Shown in pieces: positions 45,248 through 53,707 of a DNA stretch of 64,000 bases. A model generated the notes under the pieces. That model made no database searches and was not told the origin of the DNA. It saw only the letters and a program-made list of their open reading frames with translations. Source of the stretch: CAVYBY01 sp963766935 (GTDB taxonomy: Bacteria; Actinomycetota; UBA4738; HRBIN12); NCBI GenBank assembly GCA_963766935.1, contig CAVYBY010000007.1, positions 124,001 to 188,000 on the forward strand. The letters run 5' to 3'. Position 1 is the first letter of the stretch. Every line of letters begins with the position of its first letter. A program made the translations under genes and the position numbers.

Positions 45248-46014
45248 GCATGCAGGTGGAGATGGCACGGCTCACCTGGGTCGAGTACCGCCGGCGGATC
45301 GAGGCCGGCGCGGTGGTGATCCTGCCCGTGGGCGCCACCGAGCAGCACGGGCATCACCTCCCGCTGTCGGTGGACGCGACCATCGCCACGGAGGTCGCGA
45401 GCCGCGTCGCCGGCCGGATCGGCGGGATCGTCGCACCGACGGTCGCCTACGGCTACAAGTCCCAGCCGAGAACGGGAGGCGGAGGGCACTTCCCCGGCAC
45501 GACGGGTCTCGACGGCTCGACGCTGACCGCCGTCGTTCGCGATGTGCTCTGCCGGCTGGCCGATCACGGGGCGAAGAAGCTCGCGATCGTCGACGGGCAC
45601 TTCGAGAACGAGATGTTCCTCACGGAGGGCGTCGATCTCGCCAGGCGGCAGATGCGCGCCGCGGGCATCGAGGACGTCCGGATCGTGAAGCTGCGCTACT
45701 TCGAGGACGTGAGCCCGGCCACGATCGAGCTGCTGTGGCCGGACGGATACCCGGGGATGGCGCTCGAGCACGCCGCGCTCATGGAGACGTCGATGATGCT
45801 GCACCTCGCGCCCGATCTGGTCGACCTCGCGGCCGCGCCCGAGGACGGGCCGGCGAGCTTTCCGCCCTACGACGTCTACCCGGCCGACGTCTCCCGGGTT
45901 CCGCCCTCCGGGGCGCTGTCCTCGCCGCGCCGGGCGACGGCCGAGATCGGCGCGCACCTGCTCGACGAGTTCGTGGCCCTCGTAGAAACCGCGATTCAGC
46001 GCGAGCTGGGCTGA
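45244..46014 (+). CDS. Creatininase-family amidohydrolase
   Basis: A 256-residue creatininase-fold metalloenzyme. Candidate ligands E33, H35 and D44 lie in GATEQHGHHLPLSVD, H119 and E121 in DGHFENE. They match the ligand set of Pseudomonas creatininase (E34, H36, D45, H120, E122) at the same spacing. The HFEN form is that of true creatininase (HYEN) rather than the HGGN form of MftE and related proteins. LEHAALMETS adds the conserved late Glu. The reaction would be opening of a cyclic amide or hydrolysis of a formamide-like bond. GTG start overlaps the SDR by four bases (ATG at 45250 is the alternative). It ends inside the 3' end of the convergent ABC ATPase gene. Confidence 0.9.
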   Translation: MSMQVEMARLTWVEYRRRIEAGAVVILPVGATEQHGHHLPLSVDATIATEVASRVAGRIGGIVAPTVAYGYKSQPRTGGGGHFPGTTGLDGSTLTAVVRDVLCRLADHGAKKLAIVDGHFENEMFLTEGVDLARRQMRAAGIEDVRIVKLRYFEDVSPATIELLWPDGYPGMALEHAALMETSMMLHLAPDLVDLAAAPEDGPASFPPYDVYPADVSRVPPSGALSSPRRATAEIGAHLLDEFVALVETAIQRELG

Positions 46015-46808
46015 GGCCCCGCGCTCGCCGCCGGCTGGGCGATCCGCGGGTCGAGCTCCGTCCGGCGGCGCTCCATCTCCTCGAACACCTCGAGGATCTT
46101 CGCCTGCACGGTGGCAACCTCGGGATCGCTCTGTTGCCGGGGATAGGGCAGATCGATGGTGAGGTCGGCGAAGTTCCGGCCGCCGTACTCCACGATGATG
46201 ATCCGGTTCGACAGCTGCACGGCCTCCATCACGTCGTGGGTGACGAACAGAACCGTCTTCTTCGTCTTCTCCCAGATCCCCTGAAGCTCGAGCCGAAGCT
46301 TCCGCGCGGTGATCGCGTCGAGATGGCTGAAGGGCTCGTCCATCAGCAGCAGATCGGGCTCGACCGAGAACGCGCGGGCGATGCCGACCCGCTGCTGCAT
46401 CCCACCGGAGAGGTGCGCCGGGTACATCTGCTCGAACCCGGTCAGCCCGACGAGGTCGACGTATCGGGCCACCCGCTCCTTCGATTCCTCGCTCTTGTCG
46501 CCCTGGACGTACATCAGGTTGTTGATCACGGTTCGCCACGGCAGCAGGCGGGGATCCTGGAACACGTAGCCGAGCCGGGCGGCGCTCCCGTCGTCGGCCG
46601 TCGTCTCCACGCTGCCCGACGTCGGCGCCTCGATCCCCGACACGATGTTGAGGAACGTGCTCTTGCCGCATCCCGACGGGCCGACCATGGAGACGAACGT
46701 CTGGCCCTGCATCTCGAAGTGGAGGCCGTCGAGCGCCCGCACCACGGGCTGGTGCTTGGTGGGCGGCTGGAACTCCTTCACGACGTGGGTCGCCTTCAGG
46801 ATGGCCAT
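45996..46808 (-). CDS. ABC transporter ATPase (NitT/TauT/SsuB type)
   Basis: A 270-residue ATP-binding subunit of an importer. Walker A GPSGCGKST (residues 43-51), Q-loop YVFQDPRLLPWRTV, signature LSGGMQQR, Walker B LLLMDEPF and the switch His in FVTHDVMEA are all present. The Q-loop wording RLLPWRTV is typical of nitrate/taurine/sulfonate-type importers. Last gene of the reverse ABC unit (binding protein - permease - permease - ATPase). It overlaps the creatininase gene tail-to-tail by 19 bp. Confidence 0.93.
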   Translation of the reverse strand: MAILKATHVVKEFQPPTKHQPVVRALDGLHFEMQGQTFVSMVGPSGCGKSTFLNIVSGIEAPTSGSVETTADDGSAARLGYVFQDPRLLPWRTVINNLMYVQGDKSEESKERVARYVDLVGLTGFEQMYPAHLSGGMQQRVGIARAFSVEPDLLLMDEPFSHLDAITARKLRLELQGIWEKTKKTVLFVTHDVMEAVQLSNRIIIVEYGGRNFADLTIDLPYPRQQSDPEVATVQAKILEVFEEMERRRTELDPRIAQPAASAGPQPSSR

Positions 46809-46851
46809 GCCGTCTCCTCCCCCCGGATCCGCCCGGGCCCGGCCGAGCTGC

Positions 46852-47766
46852 TCACGTCGATGACTTCCTGCGACTCACGCCGAACCCTCCGACCTCGGGG
46901 CGCCAGCGGTGCGCGTAGCGATCCAGCCGCTCCAGGATCCCCCGGTCGACCGTGATCACGATGACCAGGACGATCACACCCCAGCCCATCAGCCCGTTGT
47001 AGTTCACGGCCAGGTACCAGAAGCGGGCACGGAACCCCGCGCCGATGTTGTTCCCGAACCACTCGACCAGCACGACGCATCCCCAGGCCGCCACGATGGC
47101 GAGGCGGAACCCGGCCAGGAGCTGATCCGCCATCGAGGGCAGGACCAGGTCCCTGATCTGCCGCCGGAACGGGACCCCGTAGGCATCGGACATGTCGCGC
47201 AGCTCGCGCGGAACGGCGAGCGCACCCTGGAACACGTGGATGACGAGACCGGGCGTCGCCGAGACGATCGCGCAGAAGATCGGAGCGCGGTTGCCGAAGC
47301 CGAACCACATCACCGCGAGCAGCGCCCAGATGAAGGCCGGGAGCGCCAGGCCGACGGTCACCATGTCGGTGAAGAACGCCTGGGCTCGCCACCACCGGCC
47401 CATGGCGTATCCGATGGCGACGCCGAAGATCGTGACGAAGACCATGGCGATCGCGGTCCGGCGAATGCTCTCCACCAGGTTGAAGACGAGCTCGTTGTTG
47501 TACAGAGACCAGTCCCCCGACCCGTACGCGCGGTGGAACTCGTCCACGATGAAGATGAACGTCTGCAGCGGGGTCGGGAACCGTTCGCTCACCCCGCCGG
47601 CAAGCTGCCAGACGAGGACGAGCACGATCCTCGAGGTCCAGCGGGCGGTTCGGTCGGCCAGAAGGAACCGCAGCACCGGGTTCCTCCTCGTGGAGGGAGG
47701 GACCGCCGGCGACGGTGCGCGGGCGATCGACCTCGTAGGCCGGATCAGGTCGGTGTCGCGCCGCAT
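46852..47766 (-). CDS. ABC transporter permease (NitT/TauT type)
   Basis: A 304-residue inner-membrane permease with about six helices and the binding-protein-dependent transport loop EAA-type motif in DMSDAYGVPFRRQIRDLVLPS. An N-terminal extension of about 45 residues, Arg/Pro-rich, precedes the first helix. It starts at the stop of the other permease gene (one-base overlap), forming a heterodimeric channel with it. Substrate is that of the operon's binding protein. Confidence 0.9.
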   Translation of the reverse strand: MRRDTDLIRPTRSIARAPSPAVPPSTRRNPVLRFLLADRTARWTSRIVLVLVWQLAGGVSERFPTPLQTFIFIVDEFHRAYGSGDWSLYNNELVFNLVESIRRTAIAMVFVTIFGVAIGYAMGRWWRAQAFFTDMVTVGLALPAFIWALLAVMWFGFGNRAPIFCAIVSATPGLVIHVFQGALAVPRELRDMSDAYGVPFRRQIRDLVLPSMADQLLAGFRLAIVAAWGCVVLVEWFGNNIGAGFRARFWYLAVNYNGLMGWGVIVLVIVITVDRGILERLDRYAHRWRPEVGGFGVSRRKSST

Positions 47767-48653
47767 CAGTAGCGGAGCACATCCTCACCGCGCTTGAGCC
47801 GGTAGCGGAAGACGTAGCGCTCCACCCGCATGAGGACGACGCGCTCGACGAACACGACGAAGATGACGAAGAACATCATCCACGCGAGCATGTCGGGCAC
47901 CGAGAATCCCTGGAAGGCCCTCCGGATCTGCACGCCGACGCCCGTCGTCCCGCCGAAGGTCTCGGCCAGCGCCGCGAGCTTCCACGAAGCGGCGAACGAC
48001 GCCCTCGAGCCGGCGAACAGGAACGGAAGGAACGTGGGCACGACGATGTGGCGCAGGGCCTCGTTCGAGGGCCGGTGATAGGCCCGGCTCATCGCGAGCA
48101 GGTTCCGGTCGACGTTCTCGACCCCGGCCGCCACGTTCAGGCAGATCACGGGCAGGACGAGCAGCGTGACCACGAACGCGGGCCCCGCGTCACCCAGACC
48201 GAACAGCAAGAGCGCGAGGATCGCGTAGACGATCAGAGGCACGTTGGCGGCCAGGTAGACCATGTCGAAGAAGAAGCTCTTCGCGTACCGGTACCGCCCC
48301 ATCAGGATGCCGATGGGCACGCCGATGACGACCGCTGCCACGAACCCGATCAGCGTCTTGCGGAACGTCTCCCAGAAGTTGAGGAAGACGTAGCCCGCCT
48401 TGACGTGCCGCTCGGGGTCGCCCACCACGAATCCCCACATCCGCTGGGCGACCTCCCATGGACTCGGGAGGAGGTTGAACTCGGTCTGGGTGACGACGTG
48501 CGCGACCTGCCAGATGCCGACGAGGGCGAGCGCTCCAAGCAGCGAGTAGCCGGCGGCCTTCCGCCGGCTCCTCGCAGCTTGCTTGGCCACGTCGACGGGC
48601 GCTGCGTCCGCCGTGGCGGTCGTCTCGATCCTCGCCGGCGCCTCCGGGGCCAT
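47766..48653 (-). CDS. ABC transporter permease (NitT/TauT type)
   Basis: A 295-residue permease with about six helices. The coupling loop reads MSRAYHRPSNEALRHIVVPT, the EAA-like motif. The N-terminal 45 residues are Ala/Glu-rich and cytosolic. Its stop overlaps the next permease start by one base, and it starts 23 bases after the binding-protein gene. With its partner it should form the channel of an importer regulated with the creatininase/ureohydrolase genes. Confidence 0.9.
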   Translation of the reverse strand: MAPEAPARIETTATADAAPVDVAKQAARSRRKAAGYSLLGALALVGIWQVAHVVTQTEFNLLPSPWEVAQRMWGFVVGDPERHVKAGYVFLNFWETFRKTLIGFVAAVVIGVPIGILMGRYRYAKSFFFDMVYLAANVPLIVYAILALLLFGLGDAGPAFVVTLLVLPVICLNVAAGVENVDRNLLAMSRAYHRPSNEALRHIVVPTFLPFLFAGSRASFAASWKLAALAETFGGTTGVGVQIRRAFQGFSVPDMLAWMMFFVIFVVFVERVVLMRVERYVFRYRLKRGEDVLRY

Positions 48654-48676
48654 CGTCCTCCTTTACCGAAGCGGGC

Positions 48677-49753
48677 CTACGCCTGCGACGGGATGCTGCA
48701 GGTTTCGTCACCGCTCGTCGGATCGATGCAGACGTGCAGCGGCTGTGGCTGATCCGCCGGGATGAGCCCCGCCTTGGCCAGCAGCGTCGTCACGCCCGCC
48801 TCACCGTTGATCCAGTCCTGATCGAGATACACCGAATCGACGAACTCGTCGAACTGCGTCGAGTACCAGTTCTCGAGGTAGGAGAGCTCCGCGTCGTTCT
48901 TGTACCCGAAGTCGTCCGGGTACGCCTTGAGGATCGCGTCCTTGTCGTTCGCCCACGCGTCCAGCCCGGCCTGCCAGACCTTCAGGAAGAACGCCACCTC
49001 ACCGGGGTGATCGTCGTACCAGCTCTTGAGGACCACGAAGTTGTTGCTGTTCATGCCCTCATGCCCGGGAGCGTACTTCTCCGCGTAGAGCTGCGAGGCC
49101 GACTTGTTGTCGTACAGCCCGACGACCTTGCCGGACATGAGGTCCGGGATCGCGTTGTAGATGGATGTGACGCCGGCGCACAGGTCGCCCTTCTCGACGA
49201 GTCCGGGCGAGACGTCGAAGTCGGTGATCGCCATGGCGAGGTCCGGAGAGTCCGGCGCGAGGTCGCGGCCGTCGAGGTCCTTCGCGAGCGCCTGCCACAC
49301 GATGGACGATCCCTCGAACGACTCGACGCCGACCTTGCACCCGGCCGGCAGGTCGCCGAACGAGTTGTAGCCGGAGTCGGCCTTGACGACGACGATGTCC
49401 TTGGCCTTGTTGTACTTGCCGATCGTCACCGTCGCGACGCCGTTCTCCGCCTCGAGGACGGGAGTCTCGTAGCTGCCGGTCGAGACCACGTCGGCGTGCC
49501 CGCCGGCGAAGAAGGCGAACTCGTCCTCGGACTCGTTCCGGTCGATCGTGTAGCCGGATTCGTCCTCCATCCTCTTGAGGATGCCCTGGTCCTCGATCCA
49601 GTTCCAGACCGGGTCCGGCGAGAAGACGAAGCGGATCGTGCCCTTGCTGCCACCACCGCCGCCGCCGCCGTTGCCGTTGCTGCAAGCGGTCGCGACCAGC
49701 GCGAACCCCACGGTCACCGCCGCCAGGATGTGAACCGACCGACGTCGCCTCAT
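48677..49753 (-). CDS. ABC importer substrate-binding lipoprotein
   Basis: A 358-residue periplasmic-type binding lipoprotein. Lipobox LVATACSNG near residue 24 follows a hydrophobic signal, then a Gly-rich linker. The mature part resembles the NMT1/SsuA-like class (GTIRFVFSPDPVWNW, GGHADVVSTGSYETPVLE, GVESFEGSSIVWQ). GGGAGG just upstream supports the ATG at 49753. Ligand unknown; the class handles sulfonates, nitrate, pyrimidines, hydantoins and similar small N or S compounds. First gene of the unit, divergent from a tandem Dabb gene across candidate operator B. Confidence 0.88.
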   Translation of the reverse strand: MRRRRSVHILAAVTVGFALVATACSNGNGGGGGGGSKGTIRFVFSPDPVWNWIEDQGILKRMEDESGYTIDRNESEDEFAFFAGGHADVVSTGSYETPVLEAENGVATVTIGKYNKAKDIVVVKADSGYNSFGDLPAGCKVGVESFEGSSIVWQALAKDLDGRDLAPDSPDLAMAITDFDVSPGLVEKGDLCAGVTSIYNAIPDLMSGKVVGLYDNKSASQLYAEKYAPGHEGMNSNNFVVLKSWYDDHPGEVAFFLKVWQAGLDAWANDKDAILKAYPDDFGYKNDAELSYLENWYSTQFDEFVDSVYLDQDWINGEAGVTTLLAKAGLIPADQPQPLHVCIDPTSGDETCSIPSQA

Positions 49754-49860
49754 GCGTCCCTCCCCCCGCGCGCCTCGCGCGCTCCCACGGGCCGGCGTTG
49801 CGACCGGAGGCTCATCCAGCGGAGTCCCCTCGCCGCATCGCTGATGTTCACCGGTCACGT

Positions 49861-49882
49861 ACGATATAGGATGTTTGGTATC
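49861..49882. promoter_or_regulatory. Candidate operator B of catabolic regulon
   Basis: ACGATATAGGATGTTTGGTATC lies between the divergent binding-protein and tandem Dabb genes. GGATGTTTGGTA matches GGATGTATGATA, the reverse strand of the palindromic site C, at 10 of 12 bases. TAGGAT inside it (49867-49872) could be the -10 of the Dabb gene. A separate inverted repeat GGGTCC-AG-GGACCC follows at 49884-49897. Confidence 0.45.
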
Positions 49883-49929
49883 GGGGTCCAGGGACCCTGT
49901 GCAGCCGTTTTCGAGCCAGAGGGGGGTCC

Positions 49930-50622
49930 ATGCTGCGGCACACCGCGTTCTTCCTGTTTCGGCCCGACGTCGACGACGAAGCACGGCTGCGGATGCTCAA
50001 GGGTCTCGCGTACATGCGTTTTGCCTGTTCCAGCGTTCGCTCCCTCGATTTCGGGACCGATCTGTTCGGCGGCTCGGCGCCGTTGGCCGAGGTGAAGCCC
50101 TGGAAGCGGACGCCCAGGTGGCGCGGCCGCCTCGAAGGTCCCCCTTGCAACTACGACGTGGCGCTGCACCTGGACTTCGACGACCAGGCGGGCCTCGATG
50201 CGTACAACCACGACGACGTCCACCACGAGGTCGGCGAGTACAACGCGTCGATCTGCCGCGGCGAGCTCACCGCGCGCGTCGACTGGTGGTACGACGGCGA
50301 TCCGCTCACCGAGGCGGGGCTCGTCCGGCACTCGGCGATGTTCGTGTGGGACGACGAGGTCGACGACGCCGCGAAGGAAGCCGCGCAGGCGACGGTTCGC
50401 TCACTCGCCGGCGAGCCGGGCGTCCGCTCGCTCACGATCGGGCAGAACGTCGGGACGCTGACGACCGACTACGACTGGCTGATCGACCTGCGGATCGACG
50501 ACAAGGAATCCGCCGGGCGGCTCCTCGAAGGGCCCGCCTACGCGGAGGCCATGAAGTCACTCGCCGGCGTCACGAAGCACGAGTGGACCGCGCGCTTGTC
50601 CCACACGATGGTCGGGCACTAG
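49930..50622 (+). CDS. Tandem Dabb-domain protein
   Basis: A 230-residue protein made of two Dabb-like alpha/beta barrels: LRHTAFFLFRPDVDDEARL (residues 2-20) begins the first and LVRHSAMFVWDDEVDDAAK (about 131-149) the second. Each ends with a strand motif (GELTARVDWW, KHEWTARLSH). Single Dabb proteins dimerise, so this may be a fused pseudo-dimer. It is distantly similar to the 100-residue protein at 43214. It stands alone between operator B and the convergent M24 gene. Function unknown; both Dabb genes lie first after a candidate operator. Confidence 0.82.
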   Translation: MLRHTAFFLFRPDVDDEARLRMLKGLAYMRFACSSVRSLDFGTDLFGGSAPLAEVKPWKRTPRWRGRLEGPPCNYDVALHLDFDDQAGLDAYNHDDVHHEVGEYNASICRGELTARVDWWYDGDPLTEAGLVRHSAMFVWDDEVDDAAKEAAQATVRSLAGEPGVRSLTIGQNVGTLTTDYDWLIDLRIDDKESAGRLLEGPAYAEAMKSLAGVTKHEWTARLSHTMVGH

Positions 50623-50631
50623 GGCTCGGCG

Positions 50632-51852
50632 TCAGCCGAGCATCTGCTCGTCGTACTCGACACGCGAGAGGATCCGCGGCTCGTCCTCGGTGATCAGGAC
50701 CATGTCCTCGATCCGAACTCCGCCGCCGCCGCGCACGTCCGGCACCCACACCAGCGGCTCGACCGCGAACACCATGCCCGGCTTGAACTCGACGACGGTG
50801 GAACCGGGGAGCGTCTCGCCGATGTAGGGCGGCTCGTTGGCTCCCATGCCGATCCCGTGCCCGATGAACAGGCTGAACATGTGCTCGCCGAACCCGTGGT
50901 CGGCGATCTTGGCGATGATCGTGTCCGCGACGTCCTGGTTGGTGTTGCCCGGCCGCATGACCGCGATGCCGGCCATCAGGCCCTCGTAGACCGACGTGTA
51001 GATCCGCTTCTGCATCTGCGACGGCTTTCCGGTGATCATCGTGCGGCCGATGTCGGCGAAGTAGCCGTTCCACATCGCGCCGATGTCGATGAAGCACACG
51101 TCGCCGTTGCGGACGATCTTGTCCGTGCAGATCCGGTGCGGCGGGGACATGTGCTCACCCGACGCGACGAACGGCGTGATGACGTGCGCCATCTCGCCAC
51201 CCAGGTAGTAGAGGGTCTGCATGGCGTCGCCGGCGATCTCGTTCTCGCGGCGGCCGGCGCGGGTCCCGTCGATCGCCCGCTGGGTCACCGAGTCCCCGAT
51301 CGCGCAGGCTTCCTCGATGATGGCGATCTCGTCGGGCGACTTCACCAGCCGGACGCGCTGCATGAGCGAGTCGCCGTCGGTCGGAGCGACATCGGGCAGG
51401 TGCGTGCGCATGGACTCGACGAGTGAGAAATTGACCTGGTCCACCCCGATGCGTCCGGCCGAGACGCCCATGTCGGAAAGGAGCGGCACCAGCGTGGTCT
51501 TGACGAACGCGTCCACGAGCTCGGCCTGCTCCATGATCGGGATCGGATGGGCGCCGACCAGCCAGGACATGCCGGAGTTCGCCTTGTCGATCTCGCCTCC
51601 CGAGCACAGCAGGATGGGCCCGGCGTCGGCGGTCATGAGGACGCCGTTGAGCGACGTCATCTTCCCGGCGATGAGCTGGGCGCGAAGCGACGTGAGGTAC
51701 CGGACGTTCTCGTCCTTCCACAGCAGGAGGGCGTCCATCTCCGATGCCTCGAGCGCCGACCGGACCGCCGCGACCCGGTCCGCCCGCAGGCGGGCGAAGT
51801 CGATCCGGTCCTCCCAGTCGACGCCGAACGGTCCTCGGGCGTACCCGCTCAT
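50632..51852 (-). CDS. M24-family (creatinase/prolidase-fold) metallohydrolase 1
   Basis: A 406-residue pita-bread enzyme: a creatinase-type N-terminal domain (ALLLWKDENVRYLTSLRAQL) and a C-terminal catalytic domain. All five metal ligands of the aminopeptidase P/prolidase group are present: D256 and D267 in FIDIGAMWNGYFADIGRT, H332 in IGHGIGMG, E365 in FAVEPLVW and E382 in VRIEDMV. So it is a metal enzyme, unlike creatinase proper. Family members include Xaa-Pro peptidases, ectoine hydrolase and the DMSP lyase DddP; which applies is unknown. AAGGAGG supports ATG at 51852. Divergent from the GntR gene across the perfect palindrome of site C. Confidence 0.88.
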   Translation of the reverse strand: MSGYARGPFGVDWEDRIDFARLRADRVAAVRSALEASEMDALLLWKDENVRYLTSLRAQLIAGKMTSLNGVLMTADAGPILLCSGGEIDKANSGMSWLVGAHPIPIMEQAELVDAFVKTTLVPLLSDMGVSAGRIGVDQVNFSLVESMRTHLPDVAPTDGDSLMQRVRLVKSPDEIAIIEEACAIGDSVTQRAIDGTRAGRRENEIAGDAMQTLYYLGGEMAHVITPFVASGEHMSPPHRICTDKIVRNGDVCFIDIGAMWNGYFADIGRTMITGKPSQMQKRIYTSVYEGLMAGIAVMRPGNTNQDVADTIIAKIADHGFGEHMFSLFIGHGIGMGANEPPYIGETLPGSTVVEFKPGMVFAVEPLVWVPDVRGGGGVRIEDMVLITEDEPRILSRVEYDEQMLG

Positions 51853-51891
51853 GAAGCCCTCCTTCGGCGGCTCGAAGCCGCGCTCAGCAGC

Positions 51892-51904
51892 ATGTATCAT
51901 ACAT
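51892..51904. promoter_or_regulatory. Perfect 13-bp palindrome ATGTATCATACAT (candidate GntR operator C)
   Basis: ATGTAT-C-ATACAT lies between the divergent M24 enzyme and GntR regulator genes, 56-68 bases from the GntR start and 40-52 bases from the M24 start. In a 70% GC region a 13-bp perfect AT-rich palindrome at a regulator's own promoter is a strong operator candidate. FCD-type GntR proteins bind short odd-length palindromes with GT..AC cores, which this fits. TATCAT within it may be a -10. Confidence 0.65.
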
Positions 51905-51959
51905 CCTGTCGGAGCGTTCCCGGAGGGCGTCCGCGTGCGGTTGGACCGCGTGAGCAGGG

Positions 51960-52661
51960 ATGATGTCCTCGTCGACGGCGAAGGAAGGCGGAGGTGACGT
52001 GGAGCTTCACGCGATCGCCGACGAGTGGCGGACCGCCCACGAGTTCGTCAGGGAGACGCTGCGCAAGGCGATCCTTCGGGGAGACCTGACCGGCGGCTCG
52101 CGGCTGATCCAGGCGGACCTCGCCGCGCGTCTGGAGGTCAGCACGACCCCGGTCCGAGAGGCGTTGCGCGATCTCGCCACCGAGGGGCTGATCACGCTCG
52201 ACCGGCACCGGGGAGGCGTCGTCCGCGAGCTCAACTGGGACGACATGGACGAGATCCGGCGGATCCGCGACTCGCTGGACCCGCTCTCGATCGACCTCGC
52301 CGTCCAGGGCATGACCGACGCCCAGCTCGAGCAGGCCGAGTCGCTCTGCGCCGAGATGGACGGGGTCAGCCGACCTGGCCGACTGGGTCGAGACCAACCG
52401 CAAGTTCCATTTCCTGTTCCACGACGCCACGGGCGCGCCGCGCCTGACGGCGATCCTGAAGGGACTCGAGGAGGCCGCGGCCGTCTACGTCGCGCAGGCC
52501 CAGCGCTGGCACCCGGAGATCCGGCGGCGAGCGAACGAGGAGCACCGCGCCTATGTCGCCGCCTGCCGGAGCAAGCGACGTCGCGGCGGCGCGCAAGGCC
52601 CTCGAAGGCCACGTCGGCCTGCTCGATCGAGATGACCGACCCCGACGAGCGCCGGAGCTGA
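51960..52661 (+). pseudogene. GntR-family (FCD) transcription regulator, frame-broken
   Basis: Local regulator of the catabolic region. The winged-helix domain (about residues 25-85) reads LRKAILRGDLTGGSRL, QADLAARLEVSTTPVREALRDLATEGLI, and is followed by the FCD ligand domain with its metal/ligand histidines in NRKFHFLFHDATG, EEHRAYVAA and GHVGLL. Frame changes near 52370, 52568 and 52630 split the FCD part; corrected length of about 233 residues is normal. Possible starts are ATG at 51960 or 51963, or GTG at 51999 with GGAGG four bases before it. It heads a unit with a Gfo/Idh/MocA enzyme and two alcohol dehydrogenases. Confidence 0.85.
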
Positions 52662-52663
52662 GC

Positions 52664-53685
52664 GTGGCGGAGCGAGCGGTTCGGCTCGGGCTCGTCGGGC
52701 TGGGCTGGTTCGGGGGCGTCCTCGCCGACGAGCGCCCGGGCAACCGGCGTCGCGGAGGTCGTGTCGTGCTTCGCCCGCTCGGCCGAGGCCCGCGCCGCGT
52801 TCGCCGAGAAGCAGGGTTGCGAGGCCGCCGAGAGCCTCGACGCGCTGCTGGGGGACCCGTCGATCGACGGCGTGCTGGTCGCGACCCCGCATTCCACGCA
52901 TCCGGAGCTGATCGGGCAGGTCGCCGCGGCCGGCAAGCACCTCTTCGTCGAGAAGCCGCTGACGCTCACCACGGCCGACGCGCTGCGCGCCGATCGCGGC
53001 CGCCGACGCCGCCGGGGTCGTGCTCCAGGTGGGGCACAACCGCCGGCGGCAACCGGCCAACCGCCGGATCAAGGCGATGATCGACGCCGGCGAGCTCGGG
53101 ACGGTCGTGCAGCTCGAGGCGAGCCACTCGGCCCCGGCGGCAATGAGCGACGCCATCGCGCCCTGGCGGCTCGATCCCGCGGAGAGCCCCGCGGGGGGCA
53201 TGGCGGCCCTCGGGGCGCACGAGGTGGACACCTTCAACTACTTCGTCGGCCGGGCGAAGCGGGTCACGGGGTTCAGCAAGCAGCTCGTGGGCCGGACCGC
53301 CATCGACGAGGCGACCGCGATCGTGATCGAGTACGAGAGCGGCCCGCTCGGCTACCTCGGTACGACCTACTTCGCCCCCTCGGTCGTGACGGTCGCCGCC
53401 TACGGCATGGGCGGCGAACGTCTGGAACGAGGGCGACGGCACGCACCTGTACGTGCAGCGGATCGGCGAGGCGGCTCGGACGCGAGGAGCCGGTCGAGCA
53501 GATCGACACGGTCGATCGACGAGCTGGCCGAGTTCGCCCGGTGCATCCGCGACGGCGGCCGCCCGGAGACCGGCGGCCCCGAGGGGATCGAGGTCGCCGC
53601 CGTGTTCGAGGCGGTCGTCGAGAGCGCGGCCACCGGGCAGGCGGTCGAGATCTCCGACGTGCTCGCCCGCGCGGCCGTCGCCTGA
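52664..53685 (+). pseudogene. Gfo/Idh/MocA-family oxidoreductase, frame-broken
   Basis: NAD(P)-dependent oxidoreductase. Readable pieces: Rossmann start RLGLVGLGWFG, then LVATPHSTHPELIGQVAAAGKH, the family motif LFVEKPLTL with the catalytic-region Lys, VVLQVGHNRRRQP, GGMAALGAHEVDTFNYFVG and C-terminal EGIEVAAVFEAVVESA. Frame changes near 52742, 52990, 53415 and 53510 break it; total length fits about 340 residues. GTG at 52664 follows the GntR stop by two bases. Substrates of the family are sugars, inositols and related polyols or imines. Likely intact in the organism. Confidence 0.82.
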
Positions 53686-53707
53686 CGATGCCTCGCGGGG
53701 AGGCCGC

